Origin: Thermoplasmatales archaeon
GTDB taxonomy: Archaea; Thermoplasmatota; JASEFT01; JAUWIS01
Reading direction: 5' to 3'
Length of the DNA: 15,415 bases
NCBI GenBank assembly: GCA_030019485.1
Contig: JASEEW010000020.1
Span: 1 to 15,415, forward strand
The notes under the pieces are model-generated. The model was not told the DNA's origin. It saw only the letters and a list, made by a program, of their open reading frames with translations, and did no database searches. Positions 7,151 to 13,132 of the stretch are shown piece by piece (position 1 is the first letter of the stretch; every line of letters begins with the position of its first letter). The position numbers and the translations under genes are program-made.

Positions 7151-7175
7151 TTATAACACTATTTAGTGTTTATAA
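7151..7175. repeat. Imperfect inverted repeat beside the recombinase gene (candidate recombination site)
   Basis: Arms TTATAACACT (7151-7160) and AGTGTTTATAA (7165-7175) pair with one bulged base around ATTT, just after the 3' end of the recombinase gene. There is no T-run on either strand, so a simple terminator is less likely. Paired arms of about 11 bases near a tyrosine recombinase resemble an arm/core recombination site, but no second copy was found in the window. Confidence 0.3.
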
Positions 7176-7180
7176 TGCAT

Positions 7181-8227
7181 TTATCCAATGTACCAAAGTG
7201 GATTTTCTTTCTTCTCTGGTTCTTGATGTTTCTCCTTGTCCTCGTATTTTGCTTTCAGCTGTCTGTAGATGTCAGATGGTACCTCACCATTCAAGAAGCG
7301 TGTTTCCAACAATTCCAACTTCTTTTCATTTGTCAACTGCTGCGCTGTTTGTACTGTCTCATCCTTTGGTTTCATCAGCGAATGCACATAGATGTCATAG
7401 GCTATCTGCGAATCCTTGTCAGCCAGGTGAACATATTTCATGGTTGTTGCAATGTTTTCATGCGCTAGTTGTTTCTGAATGTACATTGCGTTTGCTCCCT
7501 GCTGCGCCATGTGTGTGCCAAGGGAATGTCTGAACAGATGTGGGTAAACCCTTTTTGTGATTCCTGCTTTTGCTGCATACTTCTTCACAGTTCTTTCTAC
7601 AGTTGCTCTACTGATGCGTCTCCCGTGTGTTGAAACAAATACTGCGTTGCTATCATCTATTGTCAGTCTTCTATTATGCAATATGTATTCTTTGAGTGCT
7701 TCCAATGCATCTTGATGTATGCTGACGATGCTGTCTTTGTTTCCTTTGCCTTTGTTTATTCTCACTGTCCTTTTGAGGAAGTCTATGTCGTCAATGTTCA
7801 GGTTTGTCAACTCGGTTTTTCTGCAACCCAAATAGTATAGAGAGCACAGTATTGCGTAATCCATGGGATTAGTATTTTTTGCTTTTATTAGTATTTTCCT
7901 GATTTCGTCCTCTGTTAGCGGTTCCGGCAGCAGCTTTGGTCTTTTCGGTTCCTTTAGTTTATTTGCTGTGTTTAGATCCAATGTTCTGAAGAATGTTTTT
8001 ATTGCTGCGATATGCGTTATCAGGCTGTTTGCATTGTAGTTTAGTTCGTTTGCCATGTGCATCTTGTAGCGGTTTAAGTCATCCAAGGTTATGTCTTTAG
8101 GTTCTTTGTTTATGTATTCCAGCATTTGTTTCAGAAATCCCCCGTATAGGTACACTGTGTGTTTGCTCCTTTTATCTGCCTTTAAACTCTCAAGAAATTT
8201 CTCCAATTCGTTTTGCCCTTTCAACAT
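7181..8227 (-). CDS. Tyrosine recombinase / integrase (XerC/D-like) with C-terminal SHOCT-like tail
   Basis: 348 residues. The N-terminal SAM-like core-binding domain spans 5-95 (SKHTVYLYGGFLKQMLEYI). The catalytic domain spans 105-280 with the complete set: Arg136 (LGCRKTEL), a Lys in NKGKGNK (159-164), His230 and Arg233 (HLFRHS), His256 (LAHENIATT) and nucleophile Tyr265 (MKYVH). An extension of about 80 residues follows; its part LELLETRFLNGEVPSDIYRQ resembles a SHOCT motif (short amphipathic tail often added to other proteins). A strong GGAGGAGG site lies about 10 bases before the ATG. It is the last gene of the operon that contains the two histone-fold genes, which supports an integrative element. 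It is a single intact gene, so it is not split by an attachment site in the way SSV-type integrases are. Confidence 0.93.
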   Translation of the reverse strand: MLKGQNELEKFLESLKADKRSKHTVYLYGGFLKQMLEYINKEPKDITLDDLNRYKMHMANELNYNANSLITHIAAIKTFFRTLDLNTANKLKEPKRPKLLPEPLTEDEIRKILIKAKNTNPMDYAILCSLYYLGCRKTELTNLNIDDIDFLKRTVRINKGKGNKDSIVSIHQDALEALKEYILHNRRLTIDDSNAVFVSTHGRRISRATVERTVKKYAAKAGITKRVYPHLFRHSLGTHMAQQGANAMYIQKQLAHENIATTMKYVHLADKDSQIAYDIYVHSLMKPKDETVQTAQQLTNEKKLELLETRFLNGEVPSDIYRQLKAKYEDKEKHQEPEKKENPLWYIG

Positions 8228-8285
8228 AGGGCATCCCCTCCTCCGCAGAGGTTTTCACAAAACCTGCTACCATTTTCCCAAACAT
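8190..8285 (-). CDS. Possible 31-residue peptide overlapping the recombinase start
   Basis: A short frame beginning MFGKMVAGFVK and ending AKRIGEIS, with GGTGG about 11 bases before its ATG. It fills part of the 135-base gap between the histone-like gene and the recombinase and overlaps the latter by 38 bases in another frame. The composition is protein-like, but the region also contains two hairpins and the recombinase ribosome site, so it may be only a leader. Confidence 0.25.
   Translation of the reverse strand: MFGKMVAGFVKTSAEEGMPYVERAKRIGEIS
8249..8265. repeat. Hairpin AGGTTTT-cac-AAAACCT
   Basis: Perfect 7-base stem with a 3-base loop, just upstream of the ribosome binding site of the recombinase on the minus strand. 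It could influence recombinase translation. Confidence 0.45.
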
Positions 8286-8328
8286 GTCTTTCTCTACCAC
8301 CAAACTTTGGCTCGTTTCTTATCCCTCC

Positions 8329-8347
8329 TGCCAAGTTTTTCTTGGCA
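8329..8347. repeat. Hairpin TGCCAAG-ttttt-CTTGGCA
   Basis: Perfect 7-base stem with a 5-base loop, 16 bases after the histone-like gene's stop. As minus-strand RNA the loop is A5 and no U-run follows, so processing or stabilisation of the upstream mRNA is more likely than termination. Confidence 0.45.
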
Positions 8348-8362
8348 ATAAATAGTAATGCA

Positions 8363-8608
8363 TTATGTATTCTTATAACTTTCATCCAGAACCTCCCTGA
8401 ATATCTCCTCATTAATGGTTTTAATCTCAGGTAAATTGTGCAAGCGCCTGAAACTGTTGATCTCATCCAGACGCTTCTTAGCCTCCATGGTCTTCTTAAC
8501 AATGAAATCCTCAACAGCATTACCCATTAACACTATGCCTGTTGTGGAAACCCTTTCATCTGTACCATTTCTCATTATGTTCCTTATTGTTGATATCCCT
8601 ATTCTCAT
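8363..8608 (-). CDS. Archaeal histone-fold protein A (long L2 loop)
   Basis: 81 residues. It aligns by eye with archaeal histones of the HMfB type. ISTIRNIMRNGTDERVS corresponds to IAPIGRIIKDAGAERVS (helix 1 and loop 1, with the exact ERVS). TTGIVLMGNAVEDFIVKKTM corresponds to the long helix 2. KTINEEIFREVL corresponds to KTIKAEDIELAV (loop 2 strand and helix 3). About ten extra residues (SFRRLHNLPEI region) sit between helix 2 and helix 3, which ordinary archaeal histones lack. Such proteins dimerise and wrap or bridge DNA. The ATG at 8608 follows GGTGAAGGT, and a 22-codon frame ends over it (ATGA). With histone-fold protein B two genes upstream, a heterodimer is plausible. The fold call is mine, made without a profile search. 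Confidence 0.7.
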   Translation of the reverse strand: MRIGISTIRNIMRNGTDERVSTTGIVLMGNAVEDFIVKKTMEAKKRLDEINSFRRLHNLPEIKTINEEIFREVLDESYKNT

Positions 8609-8673
8609 ACCTTCACCCTACCCTTTTCCTGTTTCCTTTCAAACATTGAACCATATTGCAGTATTGCACCCAT
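8605..8673 (-). CDS. Possible 22-residue peptide between the two histone-fold genes
   Basis: The frame MGAILQYGSMFERKQEKGRV plus two residues starts 5 bases after the stop of histone-fold B and its TGA overlaps the ATG of histone-fold A (ATGA). This exact packing is typical of coupled genes, but there is no visible ribosome site and the length is very short, so it may simply be a coupling leader. Confidence 0.35.
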   Translation of the reverse strand: MGAILQYGSMFERKQEKGRVKV

Positions 8674-8678
8674 TATTG

Positions 8679-8885
8679 CTATATGGTCAATTCTACATGA
8701 GCCCTTGTGATTCTGCGCTTCCCGGCATCATTGGCTATTAGCATGGCCTTCAACGTTTTGTAATGTATGTATTGTTCTGCCAGTTCCCTCATCAGCTCCA
8801 CTGAGTCTTTGCTTACTTCCATATCCTTACTCATGACAGCGTTTTTCATGATTCTTTTAACATTATGATGCGGCAAACTTTTCAT
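8679..8885 (-). CDS. Archaeal histone-fold protein B (short C-terminus)
   Basis: 68 residues. SLPHHNVKRIMKNA matches ELPIAPIGRIIKDA of HMfB-type histones (helix 1). MEVSKDSVELMRELAEQY and the run that follows match loop 1 and helix 2. DAGKRRITRAHVEL matches HAGRKTIKAEDIEL (loop 2 and helix 3), after which it ends early with TI. Two extra residues occur in loop 1. The ATG at 8885 was chosen because GGAGG is 9 bases upstream; an ATG three codons earlier (8894) touches the ribosome site itself. It overlaps the previous gene by 23 bases. It is diverged from histone-fold A, so the pair looks like specialised partners and not a recent duplication. Confidence 0.7.
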   Translation of the reverse strand: MKSLPHHNVKRIMKNAVMSKDMEVSKDSVELMRELAEQYIHYKTLKAMLIANDAGKRRITRAHVELTI

Positions 8886-9120
8886 AATATTCATCCTCCT
8901 CTAATGTGATGTGCATTTTTATCCTCAAACCTTCAACGAATGCGTCATCCAGCACAAAACTGTTTTTGTCATGATAGTTTGAGTAATCCTTGCAGGTGTT
9001 GCAGGCCTCTGTCAGCACCTTATCCCACCTTCTCTGCTTCTCACTTCTGATTTTTTCAGGTAGCAGATGACTGTGATATTCATACATTACATCGTTCATG
9101 CAGTTCCCTGGTGTTTGCAT
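8863..9120 (-). CDS. Hypothetical 85-residue protein
   Basis: No family recognised. The N-terminal part is rich in His, Asn and Cys (CMNDVMYEYHSHLLPEK; EACNTCKDYSNYHDKN), and the C-terminal part is acidic (LEEDEYYEKF). CNTC and nearby His residues could bind metal, but no complete motif is seen. AGGAGGAGG directly precedes the ATG at 9120. Its stop lies inside the histone-fold B gene, so the two are translationally linked. Confidence 0.7.
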   Translation of the reverse strand: MQTPGNCMNDVMYEYHSHLLPEKIRSEKQRRWDKVLTEACNTCKDYSNYHDKNSFVLDDAFVEGLRIKMHITLEEDEYYEKFAAS

Positions 9121-9165
9121 TTCCTCCTCCTGTTCCTAAATATTCTGAGCCTTCTCTTTTGTTTT

Positions 9166-9558
9166 TCAAGCAGTCTGTCCCTTCCTATTTTCATCCCTGC
9201 CTCCTTTGAGCATATCTATTACTCTGATCATCTCAACCCTCTCAACACCAACGTTGTCTATCACCAGCCTTGCTATCTCCTCAGCCGTTTTGTTTTTACA
9301 CAAATCAAGGAAATATTTCTTCTGATTATCAGTCGCGCCCTTTTCTTTGCCTAAGATATCCTTTATCAAAAATGGCAGATGACCAATGCACTTGTCAAAC
9401 AAACATCGCCTAACCTCTACATCCTCCTTGCTCAGTATTCCGTTGGTTATTACTGTGTCCCATGCCTTTTTGGCAATCCTTATGCTTCCAACAATCTCAT
9501 CTAAAACCTCTCCTCTCTGTTTTTCATCCAATTCCTTTATCAAACCTCTACTACTCAT
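9166..9558 (-). CDS. Hypothetical helical protein
   Basis: 130 residues, probably all-alpha and cytosolic, family not recognised. Visible segments are an N-terminal charged helix (LIKELDEKQRGEVLDEIVGS), a middle with two Cys (RRCLFDKCIGHLPFLIKDIL), and a C-terminal helix pair (KTAEEIARLVIDNVGVERVE). GGAGG lies 11-12 bases upstream of the ATG at 9558, within the end of the preceding gene (gap 2 bases), so it is the second gene of the operon leading to the histone-fold genes and the recombinase. Confidence 0.75.
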   Translation of the reverse strand: MSSRGLIKELDEKQRGEVLDEIVGSIRIAKKAWDTVITNGILSKEDVEVRRCLFDKCIGHLPFLIKDILGKEKGATDNQKKYFLDLCKNKTAEEIARLVIDNVGVERVEMIRVIDMLKGGRDENRKGQTA

Positions 9559-9560
9559 AC

Positions 9561-9836
9561 TTATCCTGCCTCCTGGACCCTATGCAATTTTCCCTTTGGG
9601 TCCTGATACAGCAAACCCTCACGCAAAAGACAGCCAACATACTCATAAACCAAGCCCAAATCTTCACTACTAAAATTGTATTTGTCCCTGAAAATCTGCA
9701 GAAACTCACCAGGCGTCTTGTTCTCAACATTATCCATGACCCAGCATCTAAGCCTGACACCCACTAACTCATGCTGAAAAAGTCTTCTTACCTCGTTCCG
9801 CAAACCTTTTATTTCCGTTTCACCTTTATCTTTCAT
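9561..9836 (-). CDS. Hypothetical protein, possibly winged-helix DNA binding; first gene of the element operon
   Basis: 91 residues from the ATG at 9836, which has AGGAG about 10 bases upstream. An in-frame GTG at 9905 would add 23 residues but falls at the expected transcription start, so the ATG is preferred. An N-terminal charged helix (GETEIKGLRNEVRRLFQHEL) is followed by TPGEFLQIFRDKYNFSSEDL, then YEYVGCLLREGLLYQDPKGK. The last piece has the helix-turn-strand-wing look of a winged helix, but this is weak. If it binds DNA, the inverted repeat at 9836-9904 around its own start would be an obvious operator. Confidence 0.65.
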   Translation of the reverse strand: MKDKGETEIKGLRNEVRRLFQHELVGVRLRCWVMDNVENKTPGEFLQIFRDKYNFSSEDLGLVYEYVGCLLREGLLYQDPKGKLHRVQEAG

Positions 9837-9904
9837 GCTTAGACGACTCCTAGACAAAACTTCCCTTTGGGTTGGGTTTTCTTGTTTGGGGGTTTGTCTA
9901 AGCA
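9836..9904. repeat. Inverted repeat TGCTTAGAC...GTCTAAGCA around the operon leader
   Basis: Perfect 9-base arms at 9836-9844 and 9896-9904. Inside them TAGACAAAAC (9851-9860) and GTTTGTCTA (9892-9900) form a second, imperfect pair. The right arms sit at the predicted transcription start and the left arm ends on the ATG, so they could loop out the leader or be bound by a regulator. Confidence 0.5.
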
Positions 9905-9921
9905 CTAACGTAGTAATTCAT

Positions 9922-9934
9922 CGTATATATATTT
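9922..9934 (-). promoter_or_regulatory. TATA box for the 9836-to-7181 operon
   Basis: AAATATATATACG on the minus strand places transcription start near 9900, giving a leader of about 65 bases before the ATG at 9836 that contains the inverted repeat. Confidence 0.45.
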
Positions 9935-9936
9935 TC

Positions 9937-10080
9937 ACACCCACCCACCCATGCAAAAAACAGGCAAAAATTTGGTTTTATAGACGATAAACCACAAAAA
10001 ACAGTTTGAGACACCCCCCAAAAATATTTATAGTGGAATATTTTTTATAGACGACAGAGGTGTCGCTTACTATAAAAACC
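9937..10080. other. AT-rich intergenic zone with nested dyads and a repeated 12-mer (candidate origin or control region)
   Basis: This stretch is not coding. It holds a CACCC/CACCC tract (9936-9950); a near-hairpin TGGTTTTAT-agacg-ATAAACCA (9973-9994); the direct repeat TTTTATAGACGA at 9976-9987 and 10043-10054; a C6 run (10014-10019); AAAAATATT/AATATTTTT arms (10020-10028, 10037-10045); and a long dyad with arms TTTTTATAG and CGACA against TGTCG and CTATAAAAA (10042-10078). It lies at the 3' end of the Cdc6-like gene. Clustered repeats plus AT-rich DNA beside an initiator gene are what an archaeal plasmid origin looks like, but no canonical ORB element is recognisable. Confidence 0.4.
10042..10078. 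repeat. 37-base interrupted dyad after the Cdc6-like gene
   Basis: Outer arms TTTTTATAG (10042-10050) and CTATAAAAA (10070-10078) and inner arms CGACA (10052-10056) and TGTCG (10061-10065) are perfectly complementary. It ends 2 bases from the Cdc6-like stop. No U-run follows on the minus-strand RNA, so termination is possible but not typical. Confidence 0.6.
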
Positions 10081-11226
10081 TTACGCCGTATATTTCTGCC
10101 CTGTTTTCTTCCAAACCTCAAGAACCATCTCCTCAACGCCGTAGGCAGGGCAGTCAGGCAGAGAAACCAGAGAGGTCTGCCCCTTTCTCTTCCAAACATC
10201 CACAAAACCCTCCTTCTCCAACACATCAAGATTCTTAAAGTAAACATCCCTGTTCACCATGACATTGTTCCTGCCGCATGCATCAGCATAAAAACCCCTA
10301 AGCTCATCCGTACCAACATACGCCTCATCCTTCCTAAGACAACCTGCAACAGTAAACAAAAGTAGCTGAACAGGGAAATCCAGCATACCAATCTTGCTAA
10401 TGCTGACCCATGGGTAGCTGTCAGCCTTCGCCAGCCTGACATGATCCGGTAATATCTGCTCTACAGCATCCTTCTCCGCAGCATGGGCGCTCTTTCTGAG
10501 CAGTTCTACACCAACCCTTGCGTCTTCTCTTTCCATAGCACCATCAAGGATTAGTTTCCTGGCACCATCCGTTATCCCACCATCGTGTAGTGCGAGTGTG
10601 ATTCTCTGGTTTATAATGTCGCTCAGCTGGTCCCTGTTGTATTTTCTGAGATGAACAAGCGTGTACTCTCCAAATGAGCTGCGTTCCCCTGGATCCATTT
10701 TATCACGTACATCCACGATTGATATAAGTATCAGGGAAACAGGTCCTATGTCCATTGCCTTTGCCCTGGTGAGATAACCAATAATTTGTGTGTCGTTCAT
10801 CATCAGGTTTGCCTCATCCAGTATTAAAACAAGATGCAAATTAGGGTTTTCATTCATGTATCTTTTAAAATCCTCCTTGATTAAATCAATACCTGTTCCT
10901 TTTACAGAATAATTCCTGTTTATTTGTTTCATTATGCTTAGCATGATGCTGTAGTCGCTTCTTATGTTCAGGCAGGAAAGATATATTGTTTTGATGTTTC
11001 TTTTGTTTCTGTCTGCTTCGTCATCCAGCCATTTCATAAACCTTTTTGACAGTACGGTTTTCCCTATGCCTGACTTACCCATAATCATTGCATTCGCAGG
11101 CGAGCTGTATTCGAGGACAGGAAAGAACATTCTTTGAAGGTTTTTCATTTCCCTTTCCCTGTGCGGCAGCTCATCAGGTATGAATTCAGCCTCAAGCGGT
11201 TTAGGATCAGATATTATCCTTCCCAT
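10081..11226 (-). CDS. Orc1/Cdc6-like replication initiator ATPase
   Basis: 381 residues from the ATG at 11226; a TTG three codons earlier is the only upstream alternative. AAA+ domain: Walker A GKSGIGKT at 50-57, Walker B LILDEA with Asp137/Glu138, and sensor-2 region DARVGVELLRK, matching the DARRALDLLR pattern of archaeal Orc1/Cdc6. The sensor-1 Asn usual in GISND is replaced (LISIVD). Residues 275-355 form a winged-helix domain (PVQLLLFTVAGCLRKDEAYV, then a wing near WKRKGQTSLVSL). It would bind origin DNA and help load the MCM helicase. It is transcribed divergently from the PCNA-like gene, with a candidate origin zone just downstream. The divergence fits a plasmid or integrated-element initiator and not the main chromosomal copy. 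Confidence 0.88.
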   Translation of the reverse strand: MGRIISDPKPLEAEFIPDELPHREREMKNLQRMFFPVLEYSSPANAMIMGKSGIGKTVLSKRFMKWLDDEADRNKRNIKTIYLSCLNIRSDYSIMLSIMKQINRNYSVKGTGIDLIKEDFKRYMNENPNLHLVLILDEANLMMNDTQIIGYLTRAKAMDIGPVSLILISIVDVRDKMDPGERSSFGEYTLVHLRKYNRDQLSDIINQRITLALHDGGITDGARKLILDGAMEREDARVGVELLRKSAHAAEKDAVEQILPDHVRLAKADSYPWVSISKIGMLDFPVQLLLFTVAGCLRKDEAYVGTDELRGFYADACGRNNVMVNRDVYFKNLDVLEKEGFVDVWKRKGQTSLVSLPDCPAYGVEEMVLEVWKKTGQKYTA

Positions 11227-11250
11227 GGAAAACAAAAACAGATTACAGGA

Positions 11251-11257
11251 TTATAAA
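11251..11257 (-). promoter_or_regulatory. TATA box of the Cdc6-like gene
   Basis: TTTATAA on the minus strand is centred 27-28 bases before the ATG at 11226, predicting a leaderless transcript; no ribosome site precedes that ATG. Confidence 0.5.
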
Positions 11258-11279
11258 CATGGTGCTGGTGAGATATAAT

Positions 11280-11334
11280 TGTATAAAAAGTTGTAAAAAC
11301 GTCCAAAAAGAATTACACCAAAAATCTCTTAAAG
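11280..11334 (+). promoter_or_regulatory. Promoter region of the PCNA-like gene, two TATA-like boxes
   Basis: CTCTTAAAG (11326-11334) is about 26 bases before the ATG at 11356 and would give a leaderless mRNA. TGTATAAAAAG (11280-11290) is a better TATA match but would leave a leader of about 45 bases. The region is shared with the divergent Cdc6-like gene. Confidence 0.4.
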
Positions 11335-11355
11335 ACAGAAGATATTTACAGAGTC

Positions 11356-12126
11356 ATGGAATTCTTACGCTTTGAGAAACTAGATATCATTAGGGTAATC
11401 AGTTGTGCCTTCCCTGAAGGATTTGAATATGTTACACTTCTTGTAGGAAAAGATTACTTTAAACTTATAGGGATAGATAAATCTAATACAATAGCATGTG
11501 AGCTGTTGTTAGACAAAGATATCTTCTTAGGATATAACATCTCTTCTAACTATGTTCTCCCAGTTATTTCTAAACACCTCCAAAATTATCTTGGGTTGGC
11601 TAAATCCGCTTTAGCCTGTGGCATACCAGAAGAGAATATTTCGGTTGAAATGTCCTTAGATCGTAATGGTATAGATATAACAATATCGGCAATTGGTAGA
11701 AGTGTTGTGAAGAGGCGTGTACAACGTTCTACTGAAGGTATAAAGAAACTACCTCCTCTTCCCAACTTCGAGAAGTTCCCATCCTCTATATTGAAGGATC
11801 ACAGAGACCTCCAATACATCTTTCTTTCATCTGCAGATATAAATGTCCTAAGTGTATCAATTGAGGATGGTGTAGCTAAGTTTGAGAGTGACGTACCTGA
11901 AATCCGAGGAAGTTTTTCACTTAATGGGGTAGGAAAGGGCAAAGCTACTTCTAAGATAATAAGAGGGGTTTTAGGAGAGGTTTCAAAGATATCCGCACTT
12001 CGAAAAGTAAACACCTCTGATATTACAGCCAGGATTACAGTAATAGATGGAGGTAGAATTAATTTCGTGTATAATTTTGTCGGCGGTAGTGTAAGCTATA
12101 CTGTTGCACCTATGATATCAGAGTAG
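11356..12126 (+). CDS. Divergent PCNA-like sliding clamp
   Basis: 256 residues, close to the usual archaeal PCNA length of about 245-250. The first domain has FKLIGIDKSNTIACELLL, which corresponds to the family's (L)RAMDPSHVALVDLEL. The linker KKLPPLPNF falls where PCNA has its interdomain loop (EPPVPDL). The second domain ends ITARITVIDGGRINFVYNF followed by GGSVSYTVAPMISE, matching the PCNA end GGRLRFLLAPRVEE. PCNA rings tether DNA polymerase and other PIP-box proteins to DNA. It is the only plus-strand gene, divergent from the Cdc6-like gene and overlapping the convergent winged-helix gene by 17 bases at the 3' end. High divergence and linkage to an initiator and recombinase point to an element-encoded clamp. 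The fold assignment is from pattern matching by eye. Confidence 0.75.
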   Translation: MEFLRFEKLDIIRVISCAFPEGFEYVTLLVGKDYFKLIGIDKSNTIACELLLDKDIFLGYNISSNYVLPVISKHLQNYLGLAKSALACGIPEENISVEMSLDRNGIDITISAIGRSVVKRRVQRSTEGIKKLPPLPNFEKFPSSILKDHRDLQYIFLSSADINVLSVSIEDGVAKFESDVPEIRGSFSLNGVGKGKATSKIIRGVLGEVSKISALRKVNTSDITARITVIDGGRINFVYNFVGGSVSYTVAPMISE

Positions 12127-13132
12127 GTTGCGGATGCAAATCTTCTTTATTTTCATCCACCCACAATTCTTTCTCCTTACCATCCTCGCTTTCTACAACC
12201 TTTCTCCCAAATAACACAGCATGTTCCTTTATCTCCACTTTTCTTTCCTCATAAAGTGTGAGGTGATATTTCGTTGATAACTGACTAAACGGCTCTAAGT
12301 CCCCATATGATTTTATGAAAATCTTATGGATATTATCATACCTGCTAAGTTCCCCATAGCCCACTGCCAAAAGAAATTTCGGGAACAAAGTAGAATTGAC
12401 TATAAACATTTCTGTAAATGTTGACATTTTTGCAGGATCAAAATAATCTGTGATATTTTTTTCAATCCTCCCTTCTATTGCAAAAAAACCGTGATAATAC
12501 TTACTTAAATCATCTACTTTTGAAGGATTCGGGAAACAGTATTTATATCTTCCTTGAGGCCCCCCTATTGTAATAATTTCTTTATCTTTCTCTAATATTC
12601 CTATATACCTTCTGATATTTTCGTAACTGAGCCCTTCCATACCATGTTCCACCTGAAGGCGATCAGCCAAAGATTTTATGTATTCCCCTGGGCGCTCATA
12701 CACAAAGTCTTTTATGAGTGTCTTTCTTCTCTCTTCTTCATGTTTAACTTTTTCACCGAGCAGGGATTTCAGTTCTAATTTATATCGCTCAAACTCTTCT
12801 CCCCTCTGAAATAATAAAGGCTCAAAAACCTCCACTTCTTCATCTATAAGATGCATCAAATCTTCTTTGCATTCTCCAATAATGTCTGTTACTCTTCGCA
12901 CATCTTTAGGACAAGGTTTTTTTCCTCTCAGTAATTCATCTACCACTATCCCCACTATTTCAATGTCTTCTGGCTCCCTGTCACAAAAGTCTAATATGCT
13001 TATCAGCTGTTTCATTTCTTTTTTCTTACGGCTTTCTACATTCATCAGAACATCAAAAAAAGCTTCCTCAGTTCTTTCACATTGCTTTAACACAATGGGT
13101 GCCTTGCCAACTTTAAGTGCTAATGAATTCAT
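12110..13132 (-). CDS. Winged-helix protein coupled to a metalloprotease
   Basis: 340 residues, no family recognised as a whole. Residues 1-130 are mainly helical and charged. Residues 136-200 look like a winged helix: RRKTLIKDFVYERPGEYIKS, then SYENIRRYIGILEKDKEI as recognition helix, and GGPQGRYKYCFP as wing. Residues 210-315 form a further alpha/beta region (HGFFAIEGRIEKNITDYF), possibly a sensor or partner-binding domain. The ATG at 13132 overlaps the protease stop (ATGA) and GGTGG lies upstream, so both are made together. A DNA-binding protein paired with an HExxH protease recalls ImmR/ImmA and DdrO/IrrE switches, where the protease cleaves the repressor; here that is inference. Confidence 0.75.
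   Translation of the reverse strand: MNSLALKVGKAPIVLKQCERTEEAFFDVLMNVESRKKKEMKQLISILDFCDREPEDIEIVGIVVDELLRGKKPCPKDVRRVTDIIGECKEDLMHLIDEEVEVFEPLLFQRGEEFERYKLELKSLLGEKVKHEEERRKTLIKDFVYERPGEYIKSLADRLQVEHGMEGLSYENIRRYIGILEKDKEIITIGGPQGRYKYCFPNPSKVDDLSKYYHGFFAIEGRIEKNITDYFDPAKMSTFTEMFIVNSTLFPKFLLAVGYGELSRYDNIHKIFIKSYGDLEPFSQLSTKYHLTLYEERKVEIKEHAVLFGRKVVESEDGKEKELWVDENKEDLHPQPTLIS

Noticed and set aside
8221..8520. 99-codon frame rich in Arg/Cys/Gly between histone-fold A and the integrase
   Set aside because: Overlaps the histone-fold gene out of frame and has a composition typical of spurious frames.
9837..9905. GTG-started extension of the first operon gene
   Set aside because: The GTG coincides with the predicted transcription start and the added residues show no structure; the ATG at 9836 has AGGAG upstream.
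9990..10020. Canonical ORB (origin recognition box)
   Set aside because: There is a G/C run next to CTCAAAC, but the conserved TTCCAGTGGAAAC-type core is absent, so only a general candidate origin is reported.
9978..10247. 89-codon minus-strand frame over the Cdc6 3' end and the dyad zone
   Set aside because: Out of frame with the clear Cdc6-like gene, Arg/Trp-rich, and crosses strong dyads.
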